Below, piece by piece: positions 1 through 7,869 of a stretch of DNA of 32,922 nucleotides. A program made the position numbers and the translations under genes. Source of the stretch: Acidobacteriota bacterium (GTDB lineage Bacteria > Acidobacteriota > Terriglobia > Terriglobales > Acidobacteriaceae); assembly GCA_021846945.1 (NCBI GenBank), contig JAJZVZ010000041.1, positions 1-32,922 of the forward strand, read 5' to 3'. The notes under the pieces were generated by a model. That model was not told the origin of the DNA, ran no database searches, and was given only the letters and a program-made list of their open reading frames with translations. Within the stretch, counting starts at the first letter, position 1. Each line of letters starts with the position of its first letter.

Positions 1-124
1 TGTCGACACGAGGAGCTTGTGCAGAGGGATTCTGTGCGGAAAAGGCGGAAAATCCGCATGCGCTGATGATCGCCGCAGCAACTAAAGCGACCCGGATCGG
101 AAACCCACTTGCGCGCTGAAGCAT
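1..124 (-). CDS. Secreted protein, N-terminal fragment (runs off the left edge)
   Basis: An open frame starts with ATG at 124 on the minus strand and runs off the window after 41 codons. The visible residues form a classic signal peptide: a short basic start (MLQRASGFPIR), a hydrophobic core (VALVAAAIISACGF) and small residues before a likely cleavage site (SAFSA-QN). A good ribosome binding site (AAGGAG) lies 7 bases before the ATG. It sits 32 bases downstream of the stop of the secreted TPR protein on the same strand, so the two are probably co-transcribed. A Cys in the hydrophobic core (ISAC-G) could alternatively be a lipobox cysteine. Function cannot be told from this fragment. Confidence 0.6.
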   Translation of the reverse strand, partial: MLQRASGFPIRVALVAAAIISACGFSAFSAQNPSAQAPRVD

Positions 125-156
125 GAGGTGCTCCTTCAGGGCCTTTTGCGGGGGCC

Positions 157-1800
157 CTACCTTTCTTGGCCCATCCTGGCTATGATCTGTTGATTCAACT
201 CCTGTGCCGCCTTGCTTCCCGGTTCCAGTTTAAGGGCTTGACCGGCTTCAGTGCCGGCAGCAGTCAGGTCGCCGGATTCAAGATCGAGGCGCCCGAGCAC
301 CAGGTAAGCCTGGGCCGAGGGATCGAGCGCCAGGGCCGCCTGGGCTTCCTTGCGGGCATCGGCAGCATCGCCGGAGCGCTGGCGAACTTCGGCCAGACCG
401 GCATGGGCCTGGGCAACTTTGCCATCGGCGGTGATGGAGGATTGAAAAAGGCGCTCGGCCTCAAGCAACAGGCCGCGGTCCAGATAGCCCTGCGCCTGTG
501 CGGAGAGCTTGAGTGCCCGCTCACGCGGCGGGAGCGCAGCCAGGCGCGCTTCATCCATCTCGTTCATCATCTGTGCGGCCTGACGGAAGGCGGCGGCGTC
601 AAAGTCACGCACGATGCGTTCAAGGGGATCGGCTTCGGCGCCCGCGCTTTGCGCACCGGAGGATTGCTTCCATGCGGTCTGCAGCGCCTGTGCCTCGGCG
701 TCACTGGGACGCAGGCGCAGGCACTGGGTCAGTTGGGTCATGGCTTCAGCGGTGTCACCGCGGTGCTTCAAGCTCACCGCCAGGTTGAAGCGATAGTCGG
801 CGTTATTGGGATCGGCGGTGACGGCCTCGCGAAAGAACGCGGAGCCGTCGTGGCTCTGGCGGCTTACAGCGACGCCTTCATTGTTGACAACCTCGGCGAG
901 CGGCAAAATGCGAGCCACCCCGGCAAAGGCCTGTTGAGCGTTGGGGTAATCGCCAGAAAACAAGAGTGATAGCCCGCGGTAAAAGCCTGCCTCCAGGGCG
1001 TCGCGATTGCTGTGGCTTACTCTGGCGAAGGCATCGGCCGCCTTCTCATATTCCTGGTCGTCGTAATAGTTTCGGCCCAGGGCCATCCAGGCCAGGCTGA
1101 AATTCGGGCTCAATTGCACCGCCTGCAGGAGGTGTCGCTGCCGCTCGGCCTGGTCAGGCTCGGTGATGCCTCGGATGTATTGCTCGAAGGCATCGAGGCG
1201 CGTCCCGGCCCCGGCGGCGATAAAGGTCTGCTCGGAGATGTTCAGAGCCGGGTCGAGCTGGCGGGTGAGCTTCCAGGCCAGCGAATCGAAGACATTCATC
1301 ATGTCGGTTAGCTTGCCAACCGAGGCTACGGCCGGACTCATGCGCAGGTGGGGCACATTGATCAGTTGCGCCTCGGCGATGATATCGCCGCCATCCATCC
1401 TGTAGCTGCCCACGATGATGGAATCGGCGTCCAGCGTTTGCGCGATTTTGAGCGCCGTCGCGCGGGAGGGCTGAAATCCCTGAGGCAGCCCGAGATGATC
1501 CAGCGCGTAGATGCGGTCATCGCGGCGCATGGGAGCAAAGCCGGCGGAGGCAAAGCGGCTGCTGAGGATTTCGGCTGCGGCCTCGCGAATCCACTCCAGG
1601 CTGGGCTGTCCGGTGTGGTTGTCAAAAGGCAGGACAAGGAGAATGCGCCCGCGGTCTTCAGTGGAGTGAGGCGGGCCACTGGCCGCAACCGCCTGAGCCA
1701 GTACGCAAACATCTGAAAGAAAGATGCTTGCAATCAAAAGGCTAGTGGTCGCAACGAGCCGTCTTAGACGGCGGGAGCGATTCGGAAACGAAATGAACAC
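157..1800 (-). CDS. Secreted TPR-repeat protein with FlgO/CsgG-like N-terminal domain
   Basis: The 547-residue protein has an N-terminal signal peptide (basic RSRRLRRL, hydrophobic TTSLLIASIFLSDVCVLAQA), so it is probably periplasmic or attached to the envelope. Residues about 50-185 contain ILLVLPFDNHTG, then an alternating pattern ending in ADSIIVGSY. This resembles the nucleotide-free alpha/beta domain of FlgO, CsgG and adenylate-cyclase-associated TPR proteins. Residues about 230-545 hold several TPR units (for example LAWMALGRNYYDDQEYEKAADAFARV, in part), which usually bind protein partners. The start is GTG at 1800. There is no Shine-Dalgarno sequence, but a perfect TATAAT lies 9 bases upstream, so the message may be leaderless. 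The partner and role are unknown. Confidence 0.85.
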   Translation of the reverse strand: MFISFPNRSRRLRRLVATTSLLIASIFLSDVCVLAQAVAASGPPHSTEDRGRILLVLPFDNHTGQPSLEWIREAAAEILSSRFASAGFAPMRRDDRIYALDHLGLPQGFQPSRATALKIAQTLDADSIIVGSYRMDGGDIIAEAQLINVPHLRMSPAVASVGKLTDMMNVFDSLAWKLTRQLDPALNISEQTFIAAGAGTRLDAFEQYIRGITEPDQAERQRHLLQAVQLSPNFSLAWMALGRNYYDDQEYEKAADAFARVSHSNRDALEAGFYRGLSLLFSGDYPNAQQAFAGVARILPLAEVVNNEGVAVSRQSHDGSAFFREAVTADPNNADYRFNLAVSLKHRGDTAEAMTQLTQCLRLRPSDAEAQALQTAWKQSSGAQSAGAEADPLERIVRDFDAAAFRQAAQMMNEMDEARLAALPPRERALKLSAQAQGYLDRGLLLEAERLFQSSITADGKVAQAHAGLAEVRQRSGDAADARKEAQAALALDPSAQAYLVLGRLDLESGDLTAAGTEAGQALKLEPGSKAAQELNQQIIARMGQER

Positions 1801-1809
1801 GACAGGCTG

Positions 1810-1838
1810 ATTATAGGCTCTGCGGCTTCCGCTGTGGC
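1810..1838 (-). promoter_or_regulatory. Sigma-70-like promoter for the secreted TPR gene
   Basis: On the minus strand a perfect -10 hexamer TATAAT occupies 1815-1810. A poor -35 (GCCACA, 3 of 6) lies 17 bases upstream at 1838-1833. Transcription should begin near 1803, only 0-3 bases before the GTG at 1800. The 60-base gap to the upstream glycosyltransferase gene leaves room for an independent promoter. Confidence 0.5.
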
Positions 1839-1860
1839 CTCGGCCTTTGGCTGCAGAAGC

Positions 1861-3543
1861 TCAGCGCACACGCTGACCGGCACCGGATTCGAGGCGCGCT
1901 TCGACCTGGTGGTTGAAATGGATGAGAGCGATCCACATTCCATCCTCGTCGCGCCGCCAAACCAGCTTTCCGCCGAGCCGCTGCGCGATGATTGCCGGCG
2001 ACAGATCGTGATGCAGGCCGAAGTAGCGTTCATCCATGGATTCGCCAATCCTGCCCAGGTTGAAGAGTCCCGGCGGAGGTTCATATTTGGTGGAGAAGAC
2101 AAGCGCCGCAGAGTACTTTTCGGGTTCGGCGGCCGCGCGGGCGATCTCGGCGGCGGTGAAATCGTCGATCGCGCAAACCTGGAAAGGCTGCTTCAGGTAG
2201 CCCAGTTCCGGACGGGTCAACTCGTCGGTCATGGGCCAGGCGGTAAGCACAGTAGCGTCCGGGTAGCGCTTCTTGAGCTGGGCAATTCCCGCAAGCTGCA
2301 TGCGGACCACCCGAGCGTAAGCCAGGTTGTCCTCCGGGGCAAAGCCATACGGCGGATTGATGAAGAGTCCGACGAGAAACGCTGCCGCGGAAAAGAGCGC
2401 CAGACCGTGCCAATAGGGAACCCGGCGGTAGAAGATCGAGACTGCCAGCAGCAATATCAGCGGATACATGGGCAACAGGTACCGGTTAAGCAGCGCGCCG
2501 CCCAGCACGCTGAACATGAGCGCATTGACCAGCAGCAGCACGAAGATGCGGAGCCGGACCGGCAGGCCGAGGGCGGCGCGTTCGCGCCCTTCGGCGTCGG
2601 GCAGCGGCGGAAGCAGCAAGGCAGCGAAGCCCATGAGCACCGGCACGAAGAGGTTCATGTGCGCCGTTAGATCAAGGATGCGGTGGCCGAATGCCACCAG
2701 AATACGCAGGGGCGAGAGCGTGGCGACAGCGTTATAGCGTAGGTATTCCGGGTTGCCGAAGAGGTTGCCGGTCTTGGCGTAGTGCCAGGCATACCAGCCG
2801 ATGAGCGGCAGCACGCTGGCAGAGAGCCATGCCGTTTCGCGCCAAAGGCGCGTCCGCGCCAGACCACGGGTGCGAAAACCATCCACGAGCGTCATGGCGG
2901 CCAGGGTCAGCGGAATGGCGATTGCGGTTTCTTTTGAGAGCGCAGCGGCGGCAAACCACAGCGCCGCAGTGACAGGTTTGCGGTCGCGCTCGGGCAGTGC
3001 GTACACCAGCCCCCACAAGGTGCAGGCTGCCGCGAAGATGTCGGCGTGGGCCATGGAACTCTGGGCAAACCAGATGGGGTAGAGCGCGGTGAGAACAACC
3101 GTCCAGAAGGCGACCGAGGTCACACCCATCAGGCGCATGGCCAGCCGCCAGACGGCGAGCAATCCCAGCGAGGCCGCCATCAGCACCGCCTCGCGGGTCA
3201 TCTCGGGCGAAAAACCAGAGAGCTTCCACCAGAGCGCAAGGTAAATGCTGGCCAGGGGCGGATGTGAGTTGCTCAGCGTGGTGGTGGGAATCAGGGAGCC
3301 GGTGCGGAAGAAGTCCCAGGCCGCGGGAATATAGTAGCCCGCCTCGTCCCAGTAGTAGGGAAGGCGCAACAGGCTGAAGTGGCTGATGTAAAGTGCGACA
3401 AAGATGACTGGAAAGATCGTCCAGTTGGGCAGCGGCGCATCCAGCCGCGGACGTAGAAGTCTTCTTAATCGCAATCCATCGCTCCTTGGCGCTGTTCGCT
3501 TTGGTTGGCCCCTGCTGCCATCTCTCTGCTCCTTGGCGGACAC
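1861..3543 (-). CDS. Membrane glycosyltransferase, GT39/ArnT-like (GT-C fold)
   Basis: A 560-residue polytopic membrane protein with a basic cytoplasmic N-terminus and about a dozen hydrophobic helices. After the first helix comes YYWDEAGYY (acidic pair at about residues 66-67) in the first large periplasmic loop. This is the acidic motif expected of GT-C enzymes of the GT39 (protein mannosyltransferase/ArnT) group, which use polyprenyl-phosphate sugars. NSHPPL (about 112) and KETAIAIP (about 210) also fit. The acceptor cannot be told. The start used is GTG at 3543, with weak ribosome binding. An in-frame TTG at 3474 preceded by GGAG at good spacing would give 537 residues and keep all helices. 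It lies 15 bases after the DUF3467 gene and is probably co-transcribed with it. Confidence 0.8.
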   Translation of the reverse strand: MSAKEQRDGSRGQPKRTAPRSDGLRLRRLLRPRLDAPLPNWTIFPVIFVALYISHFSLLRLPYYWDEAGYYIPAAWDFFRTGSLIPTTTLSNSHPPLASIYLALWWKLSGFSPEMTREAVLMAASLGLLAVWRLAMRLMGVTSVAFWTVVLTALYPIWFAQSSMAHADIFAAACTLWGLVYALPERDRKPVTAALWFAAAALSKETAIAIPLTLAAMTLVDGFRTRGLARTRLWRETAWLSASVLPLIGWYAWHYAKTGNLFGNPEYLRYNAVATLSPLRILVAFGHRILDLTAHMNLFVPVLMGFAALLLPPLPDAEGRERAALGLPVRLRIFVLLLVNALMFSVLGGALLNRYLLPMYPLILLLAVSIFYRRVPYWHGLALFSAAAFLVGLFINPPYGFAPEDNLAYARVVRMQLAGIAQLKKRYPDATVLTAWPMTDELTRPELGYLKQPFQVCAIDDFTAAEIARAAAEPEKYSAALVFSTKYEPPPGLFNLGRIGESMDERYFGLHHDLSPAIIAQRLGGKLVWRRDEDGMWIALIHFNHQVEARLESGAGQRVR

Positions 3544-3563
3544 CCTGATCCCTGATCCCTAAT
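3543..3563. repeat. Three tandem heptamers CCCTRAT
   Basis: Two copies of CCCTGAT and one of CCCTAAT lie head to tail between the DUF3467 gene and the glycosyltransferase gene. They cover the TAG stop of the former (3561-3559) and touch the first base of the GTG start of the latter (3543). Confidence 0.75.
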
Positions 3564-3864
3564 TCACCGGTCCCTGCGGGAAGTTTGGCCCCTTCGGCTC
3601 AAGGTTGAGCGAACCGAAGGCCTGTTCGTACTGGGCGATGTTCTGGCCCAGCACATTCCACAAAGCTTTGGCCTGCTGCGGGCTCAGGAAGATGGCCTGG
3701 TGGTTGCGGATGGTCACCTGATCAGGGCTGTCGCTGGAGGCGAGGCCGAAGACGAGCTGGAAGTCCCAGACGCTGACCCGCACCTGGACGCTGTTGGCAT
3801 AAGACTCGCGGTAGTCGGGTGTCTGAGCAAGATTCAGTTGGGGTTGCTGCGAAGTTGGATTCAT
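3559..3864 (-). CDS. DUF3467 family protein
   Basis: A 101-residue soluble protein without signal or membrane segment. The core (YANSVQVRVSVWDFQLVFG, then VTIRNHQAIFLSPQQAKALWNVLGQNIAQYEQAFG) matches my memory of the DUF3467 pattern: a strand-rich start with a WDF.L.FG motif, followed by an IFLSPQQAK helix. The family's function is not known. The ATG start at 3864 has only a weak binding site (GGTGG). The Pro/Asn-rich C-terminal tail is not part of the core. It is followed closely by the glycosyltransferase gene, so the pair may form an operon. Confidence 0.75.
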   Translation of the reverse strand: MNPTSQQPQLNLAQTPDYRESYANSVQVRVSVWDFQLVFGLASSDSPDQVTIRNHQAIFLSPQQAKALWNVLGQNIAQYEQAFGSLNLEPKGPNFPQGPVN

Positions 3865-3941
3865 GATTCCACCAGATTACGCCGGAAGGGGTTGGGATGC
3901 CGAGCGTTTGCGCTAGAAATGCGACCGTTCACTCGCTGTTT

Positions 3942-3967
3942 GCAGACAGGCCCCGTCTCTTGTCTGC
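3942..3967. other. Short inverted repeat between glycosylase and DUF3467 genes
   Basis: GCAGACA (3942-3948) and TGTCTGC (3961-3967) form a perfect 7-base stem with a 12-base loop in the 133-base gap. No run of T follows on either strand, so a canonical terminator is unlikely. It could be a weak stop or an operator. Confidence 0.3.
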
Positions 3968-3997
3968 GAAGTGTATGCACAGGGTATTGGCAATCAG

Positions 3998-4747
3998 CTA
4001 GAAGCTGGAAGCGAACCTCAGGTCGACGGCCAGGGGGCAGCCTTCGCAAAGGGCGGTTCGGCGGCAATGCGCTTTGCCCACGACGACGGTGAGGGCATGA
4101 AATTCATTGAAGAGGCGCGCCTGGCTCTGCGTGGGATCGGCGGCGAAGGCGCGGCGGGTGAGATCCGCGAGAGCATCGTAGCGTCTGGAGCCGTTGGGAA
4201 CTTCGATGAGGCGGTGGCGTTCCGCGATGCGGGCGAGATACTCGTCGGCGACCGGGACGGGATGGCCAAGAGCGTAGAGCAGAATGGCGTCGGCGGTTTC
4301 CGGACCGACGCCGGGCAACGCCAGAAGGCGGCGGCGGAGCGCAGCCGTGGGCGTGGCCGCGAGGATGTCGAGCGAGCTGCCGAACTCGGCGTCGAGCATG
4401 GCCACAAAGGCCTTGAGCGCGGGGGCCTTGCGGGTGATGAAGCCGGAAGGCTGGATGAGACGGCGCAACTCGCCGAGGGGCAAAGCGCGAATGCCTTCGA
4501 TCGTAAGCGCTCCGGCGGCGCGCAGGTTTGCCAGCGAGCGCTCGACGGCGATCCAGGCTGTGTTCTGTGTGAGGTAAGCGCCGAGGACAACCTCAAAGGG
4601 GGCTTCCGCCGGCCACCAGTGCTGAGGGCCGTAGGCCTCGGCCAGATGATCGTGCATCCGGCGCAGGCGGTGTTCAGGTTCCAGCCGGTGAAGGCGCCTC
4701 ACGTCAGCGAACCCTCGTCGGGCGGGGTTTTGAGTTGCATCTTCCAC
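3998..4747 (-). CDS. HhH-GPD DNA glycosylase, EndoIII/MagIII-like
   Basis: A base-excision repair glycosylase of the endonuclease III superfamily, closest in style to the MagIII/COG2231 group (alkyl-adenine glycosylases). Seen: WWPAEAPFEVVLGAYLTQNTAW near residue 45, the helix-hairpin-helix LPGVGPETADAILLYALG at about 143-160, and the catalytic Asp in PVADEYLARI at about 167. The Lys that gives EndoIII its lyase activity is replaced by Glu (GPETAD), implying a monofunctional glycosylase. The C-terminal iron-sulfur loop has only three Cys (C-x5-C-x2-C), so the cluster is probably lost or altered. ATG 4747 has GGAG at good spacing but overlaps the upstream TPR gene by 49 bases. A GTG at 4702 would make a neat GTGA stop-start overlap (234 residues). 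Confidence 0.85.
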   Translation of the reverse strand: MEDATQNPARRGFADVRRLHRLEPEHRLRRMHDHLAEAYGPQHWWPAEAPFEVVLGAYLTQNTAWIAVERSLANLRAAGALTIEGIRALPLGELRRLIQPSGFITRKAPALKAFVAMLDAEFGSSLDILAATPTAALRRRLLALPGVGPETADAILLYALGHPVPVADEYLARIAERHRLIEVPNGSRRYDALADLTRRAFAADPTQSQARLFNEFHALTVVVGKAHCRRTALCEGCPLAVDLRFASSF

Positions 4748-5067
4748 TCCACGATGCGGGCGCGGGCGGAAGCGGCCTCAGCCTGGGCCACATAGCCGGC
4801 TTCCCGCAGCGAGATGGAGAGCGTGGTGTGCGCCAGCGGATCGTTGGGCGTGAGCACGGTGAGCGCCATGGCGGCGGCGACCGACTGGTTCAGCCGGCCG
4901 GCATCGCGCAGAGCGCGAACCAGCCCGTGGTGCGCTTCCACGAAATCAGGATCGATCGCGACAGCTGCGCGAAAAGCATTGGCAGCCTCGACAGGCAAAC
5001 CTGAGGCAAGCAACTTGAGGCCACGCTCGAAGAGCGACGTGGCATTCGGGGCTTCGTCGGAGATCAC
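4699..5067 (-). CDS. Small TPR-repeat protein
   Basis: A 122-residue protein with no signal peptide. It contains about three TPR-like helix pairs (LFERGLKLLASGLPVEAANAFRAA, in part; FVEAHHGLVRALRDAGRLNQS; DPLAHTTLSISLREAGYVAQAEAA), so it is probably a cytoplasmic scaffold. The start is GTG at 5067 with a weak AAGAAG site. Its TGA stop overlaps a GTG that may be the true start of the glycosylase gene, suggesting translational coupling. No partner is evident. It is separated from the respiratory operon by 92 bases. Confidence 0.75.
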   Translation of the reverse strand: MISDEAPNATSLFERGLKLLASGLPVEAANAFRAAVAIDPDFVEAHHGLVRALRDAGRLNQSVAAAMALTVLTPNDPLAHTTLSISLREAGYVAQAEAASARARIVEWKMQLKTPPDEGSLT

Positions 5068-5087
5068 GGCTTCTTACAGAATAAAGG

Positions 5088-5107
5088 CTCGGCCCGCTGG
5101 AGGGCCG
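5088..5107 (-). terminator. Possible terminator after the respiratory operon
   Basis: On the minus strand CGGCCC and GGGCCG form a 6-base GC stem with a 6-base loop, followed by AGCCTTTAT. It lies 53 bases past the stop of the cytochrome b/c gene. The T tract is poor. Confidence 0.35.
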
Positions 5108-5159
5108 CTCAGTCCCCGGCTCCGTCTGTTTCCCGGACCGAGTATAAGCAGGATCGACT

Positions 5160-7850
5160 TCAGTTCGAGGAAGAAGGCATGGAGCGGATATAAGCAATCA
5201 GCGCTTTCATGTCGGGAGGGTCTAGGTTCGTGAGAGGCATGCCTCCCTCCTGCATGCGGATCGTGTGGTGGCGGAGCAGGTTTTCGAGAACACTCGCCGG
5301 GAGCAGCGAGGCGGTACCGGCCAGCGGGGGCGCGGCGACGGTTCCGTGCAAGCCGCCTACTCCGTGGCAGTTCGCGCAGGACATGCTCTGGAAGATCTTC
5401 TGGCCCTGCAACTCCAGCGGAGTGAGCGGTGCGGGCCGCGCTGCGGCGGCCTGCGCAGGCGCCTGGGCAACGGTGGACTGTGCCGGCGCGGATTGTGGGC
5501 TCGTGGCTGCGGTCTGAGTGCTGGGACGAACCCGCGCTCCCGGCGCTGCGGCAGTAGCCGGCTGCAGGCTGGAGAGATAGGCGACTAGCTGCTTCAACTG
5601 GGCATCGTTCACCGTCGGGGTGGGCATGCCGCCATCGCGCATCTTGCTGTTTGGGTGGCGGAGCAATTGAGGCAATTTGTCGCCGGGGTATTTCTTCGCG
5701 ATCCCGATCAGCGACGGAGCAAAGCGCGTTCCCTGCGCCGTCGGCCCGTGGCAGGCTGAACATCCCTGCGAGAGGAAGATGGCTCGCCCGGGACTTGGAG
5801 CGGTTGCAGTTGCGGAGACCGGGGCCGCGCTCTGCGGAGTTGATGCTCCCATAGAGGCAGGCGGAGCGGCGGCCGCCACATTTGCGGCAGATGAGGCCGC
5901 GGCAGGCGGGCCCATATCCGGATACGGGACGCTGCCGCCACGGGGGGCAGTCGAATTTGCGGCTCGTGGCTGCGGTTGTGGCTGCTTCGCCCCCAGTGTG
6001 CGCAGATATGCGATCAGGGCGTTGCGCTGCTCCGGAGTGCCAACCAGGGGCGGCATTCCGCCAGCCCTCATTTTGGCATTGGGGTTTTGGAGGAGCTGCG
6101 CCAACTGATCGTCGGAGAGGTGAGCAATCAACGGAGCAAGCGCAGGCGCGACTCCGCCCTGTCCGGCCGGCCCGTGACAGGCAAAGCAGGAGCGCTGCTG
6201 GAAGAGCTGCCGTCCTTCGGCAACGGCAGCCGACGTCTGCGAAGACGCTGCCGCCTGGGGCTGTTCCGCCGGCGCGGCGCTGGTGGTGGTTGCGGGTGCA
6301 GCGGCCCGCCCGCTCGCGGAGGGTTGCGGAGCGGTGCCTGACGTTGCCTGCACATTAGCCTCGCTCGTTCCGATCACTCCCAGATAGGCAAGCAGGGCAT
6401 TCATGTCGCTGGCGGAGAGATCGAAGGACGGCATGTGGCCGGCTCGCATTGCGGCATTCGGGTTATGCAAGAGCGCGATCAACTGCGGCTGAGAGAATTT
6501 TTTTGTGATGCCTTCGAGGCTGGGCGCCATCGTGGTCCCCAGGCCAACGTCCCCGTGGCAGCCGGAGCATCCGTGCCCCTGGAAGATTCCCCGGCCTTCC
6601 GATACGAGAGGGCTCACAGGACCGATAGGAAGGGCCAGCGGGCCTGTTCCGCCGGGCGACTCCATATAGGGGTGAAACGGCGCTTCGGTGTAAGCCTTCT
6701 CCTGCTTGGCCTGGAGGGCGAGTTGAGCGGCGATGGACGGGTCATCCTCGTCATCGAGGCGGCTCCTTACGCCAAGAAAGATGATGCCCAGCATCACGAA
6801 GGCGACTGCCAGCACAGGAATCGGCCTGCGCCAGGGCCGGCGCTCCAGGCTGCGGTCGAGAAACGGCAGCAAGAAGAAGAGCGCCGCAAGCAGGCCGGGG
6901 GTGACCACCACCGCGAAGACGACTTTCGGGCCTTCCCAGAACTTGAGCCACTCGAACATGGGCAGGTAATACCACTCGGGCCGGGGCAGAAAGTGCGTAT
7001 CGGCGGGATTGGCGATGGGGCCGAGAGTGAATGGATGGAAGTACGCAAGGCAGCCCAGGCCCATCATGAGCAGCAGAGCGAAGGCCATGTCCATCAGCAC
7101 CTGGCGGGGATAGAATCCCTGCGGCGGCAGCTTAGGCTCAATCGGATCTTCGTTAATGGGACCGGCCGCGCCGGCCTTGCGGAACAGAAAGATGTGGATC
7201 GCGATGAACGCGAAGATGGCGCCGGGAATCAGGAAGACATGGGCCACGTAAAAGCGCGACAAGGTGAGCGTGCCGATGGTGTCGCCGCCGCGCAGCAGCC
7301 TGGTAAGCCATTCGCCGACGAAGGGAACCTCGCCGACGATGTTCGTGCCCACCGCGGTTGCGAAGTACGCTTTCTGATCCCAGGGCAGCAGATAGCCCGT
7401 GAAGCCCATTCCCAGCACCAGGAGCGAAAGCGTGGCTCCGGAGATCCAGAGAAGCTCGCGTCTCCCCTTGAACGAGCCATAGAGAAATGTCTGCAGAAAA
7501 TGCAGCGCGAGCACAATAATCATCGCGCTCGATCCGTAGGCGTGCAGGCTGCGCAGGAAGTCGCCCGCGGCCACTTTCTTGATGATGTAGGCTACGCTGG
7601 TGTGCGCAGTCTCGGCCGACGGTACGTAATAAAGCGCAAGGCAAAGTCCGGTGATGATCTGCGAGATGAAGATGAAGATCAGTCCCGAACCAAATACATA
7701 AGCGAATCGCGCGCCGCCCGGAACGGGCTCATCGAGCGATTCCTTCATCAGCTTATCCACTCCGGCGCGTCTGTCGAGCCAGTGGAATACGCGTTTCGAC
7801 AGGCTCCCGCCCTGGGGTGCGGCGGAGTCTACCTTCTCTTTTTTGTCCAC
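5160..7850 (-). CDS. Cytochrome b fused to four tandem cytochrome c domains
   Basis: An 896-residue membrane protein. Residues 1-365 are a full cytochrome b of a bc-type quinol oxidoreductase. Haem ligands are H103 and H117 in helix B and H204 and H219 in helix D. The 15-residue spacing in helix D is that of cytochrome b6 rather than mitochondrial b. The quinol-site PEWY is at 291-294. Four monohaem c domains follow, joined by Ala/Pro/Ser-rich linkers: CxxCH at 428, 555, 697 and 825, each with a Met ligand in MRxGxMP-like motifs (M473, M599, M742, M871). Normal partners have one or two c haems. The start is GTG at 7850 with GAGGG upstream, 19 bases after the Rieske stop. It should pass electrons from quinol through the Rieske protein to a periplasmic acceptor. 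Confidence 0.93.
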   Translation of the reverse strand: MDKKEKVDSAAPQGGSLSKRVFHWLDRRAGVDKLMKESLDEPVPGGARFAYVFGSGLIFIFISQIITGLCLALYYVPSAETAHTSVAYIIKKVAAGDFLRSLHAYGSSAMIIVLALHFLQTFLYGSFKGRRELLWISGATLSLLVLGMGFTGYLLPWDQKAYFATAVGTNIVGEVPFVGEWLTRLLRGGDTIGTLTLSRFYVAHVFLIPGAIFAFIAIHIFLFRKAGAAGPINEDPIEPKLPPQGFYPRQVLMDMAFALLLMMGLGCLAYFHPFTLGPIANPADTHFLPRPEWYYLPMFEWLKFWEGPKVVFAVVVTPGLLAALFFLLPFLDRSLERRPWRRPIPVLAVAFVMLGIIFLGVRSRLDDEDDPSIAAQLALQAKQEKAYTEAPFHPYMESPGGTGPLALPIGPVSPLVSEGRGIFQGHGCSGCHGDVGLGTTMAPSLEGITKKFSQPQLIALLHNPNAAMRAGHMPSFDLSASDMNALLAYLGVIGTSEANVQATSGTAPQPSASGRAAAPATTTSAAPAEQPQAAASSQTSAAVAEGRQLFQQRSCFACHGPAGQGGVAPALAPLIAHLSDDQLAQLLQNPNAKMRAGGMPPLVGTPEQRNALIAYLRTLGAKQPQPQPRAANSTAPRGGSVPYPDMGPPAAASSAANVAAAAPPASMGASTPQSAAPVSATATAPSPGRAIFLSQGCSACHGPTAQGTRFAPSLIGIAKKYPGDKLPQLLRHPNSKMRDGGMPTPTVNDAQLKQLVAYLSSLQPATAAAPGARVRPSTQTAATSPQSAPAQSTVAQAPAQAAAARPAPLTPLELQGQKIFQSMSCANCHGVGGLHGTVAAPPLAGTASLLPASVLENLLRHHTIRMQEGGMPLTNLDPPDMKALIAYIRSMPSSSN

Positions 7851-7869
7851 AGCATGACCCTCATCGCGG

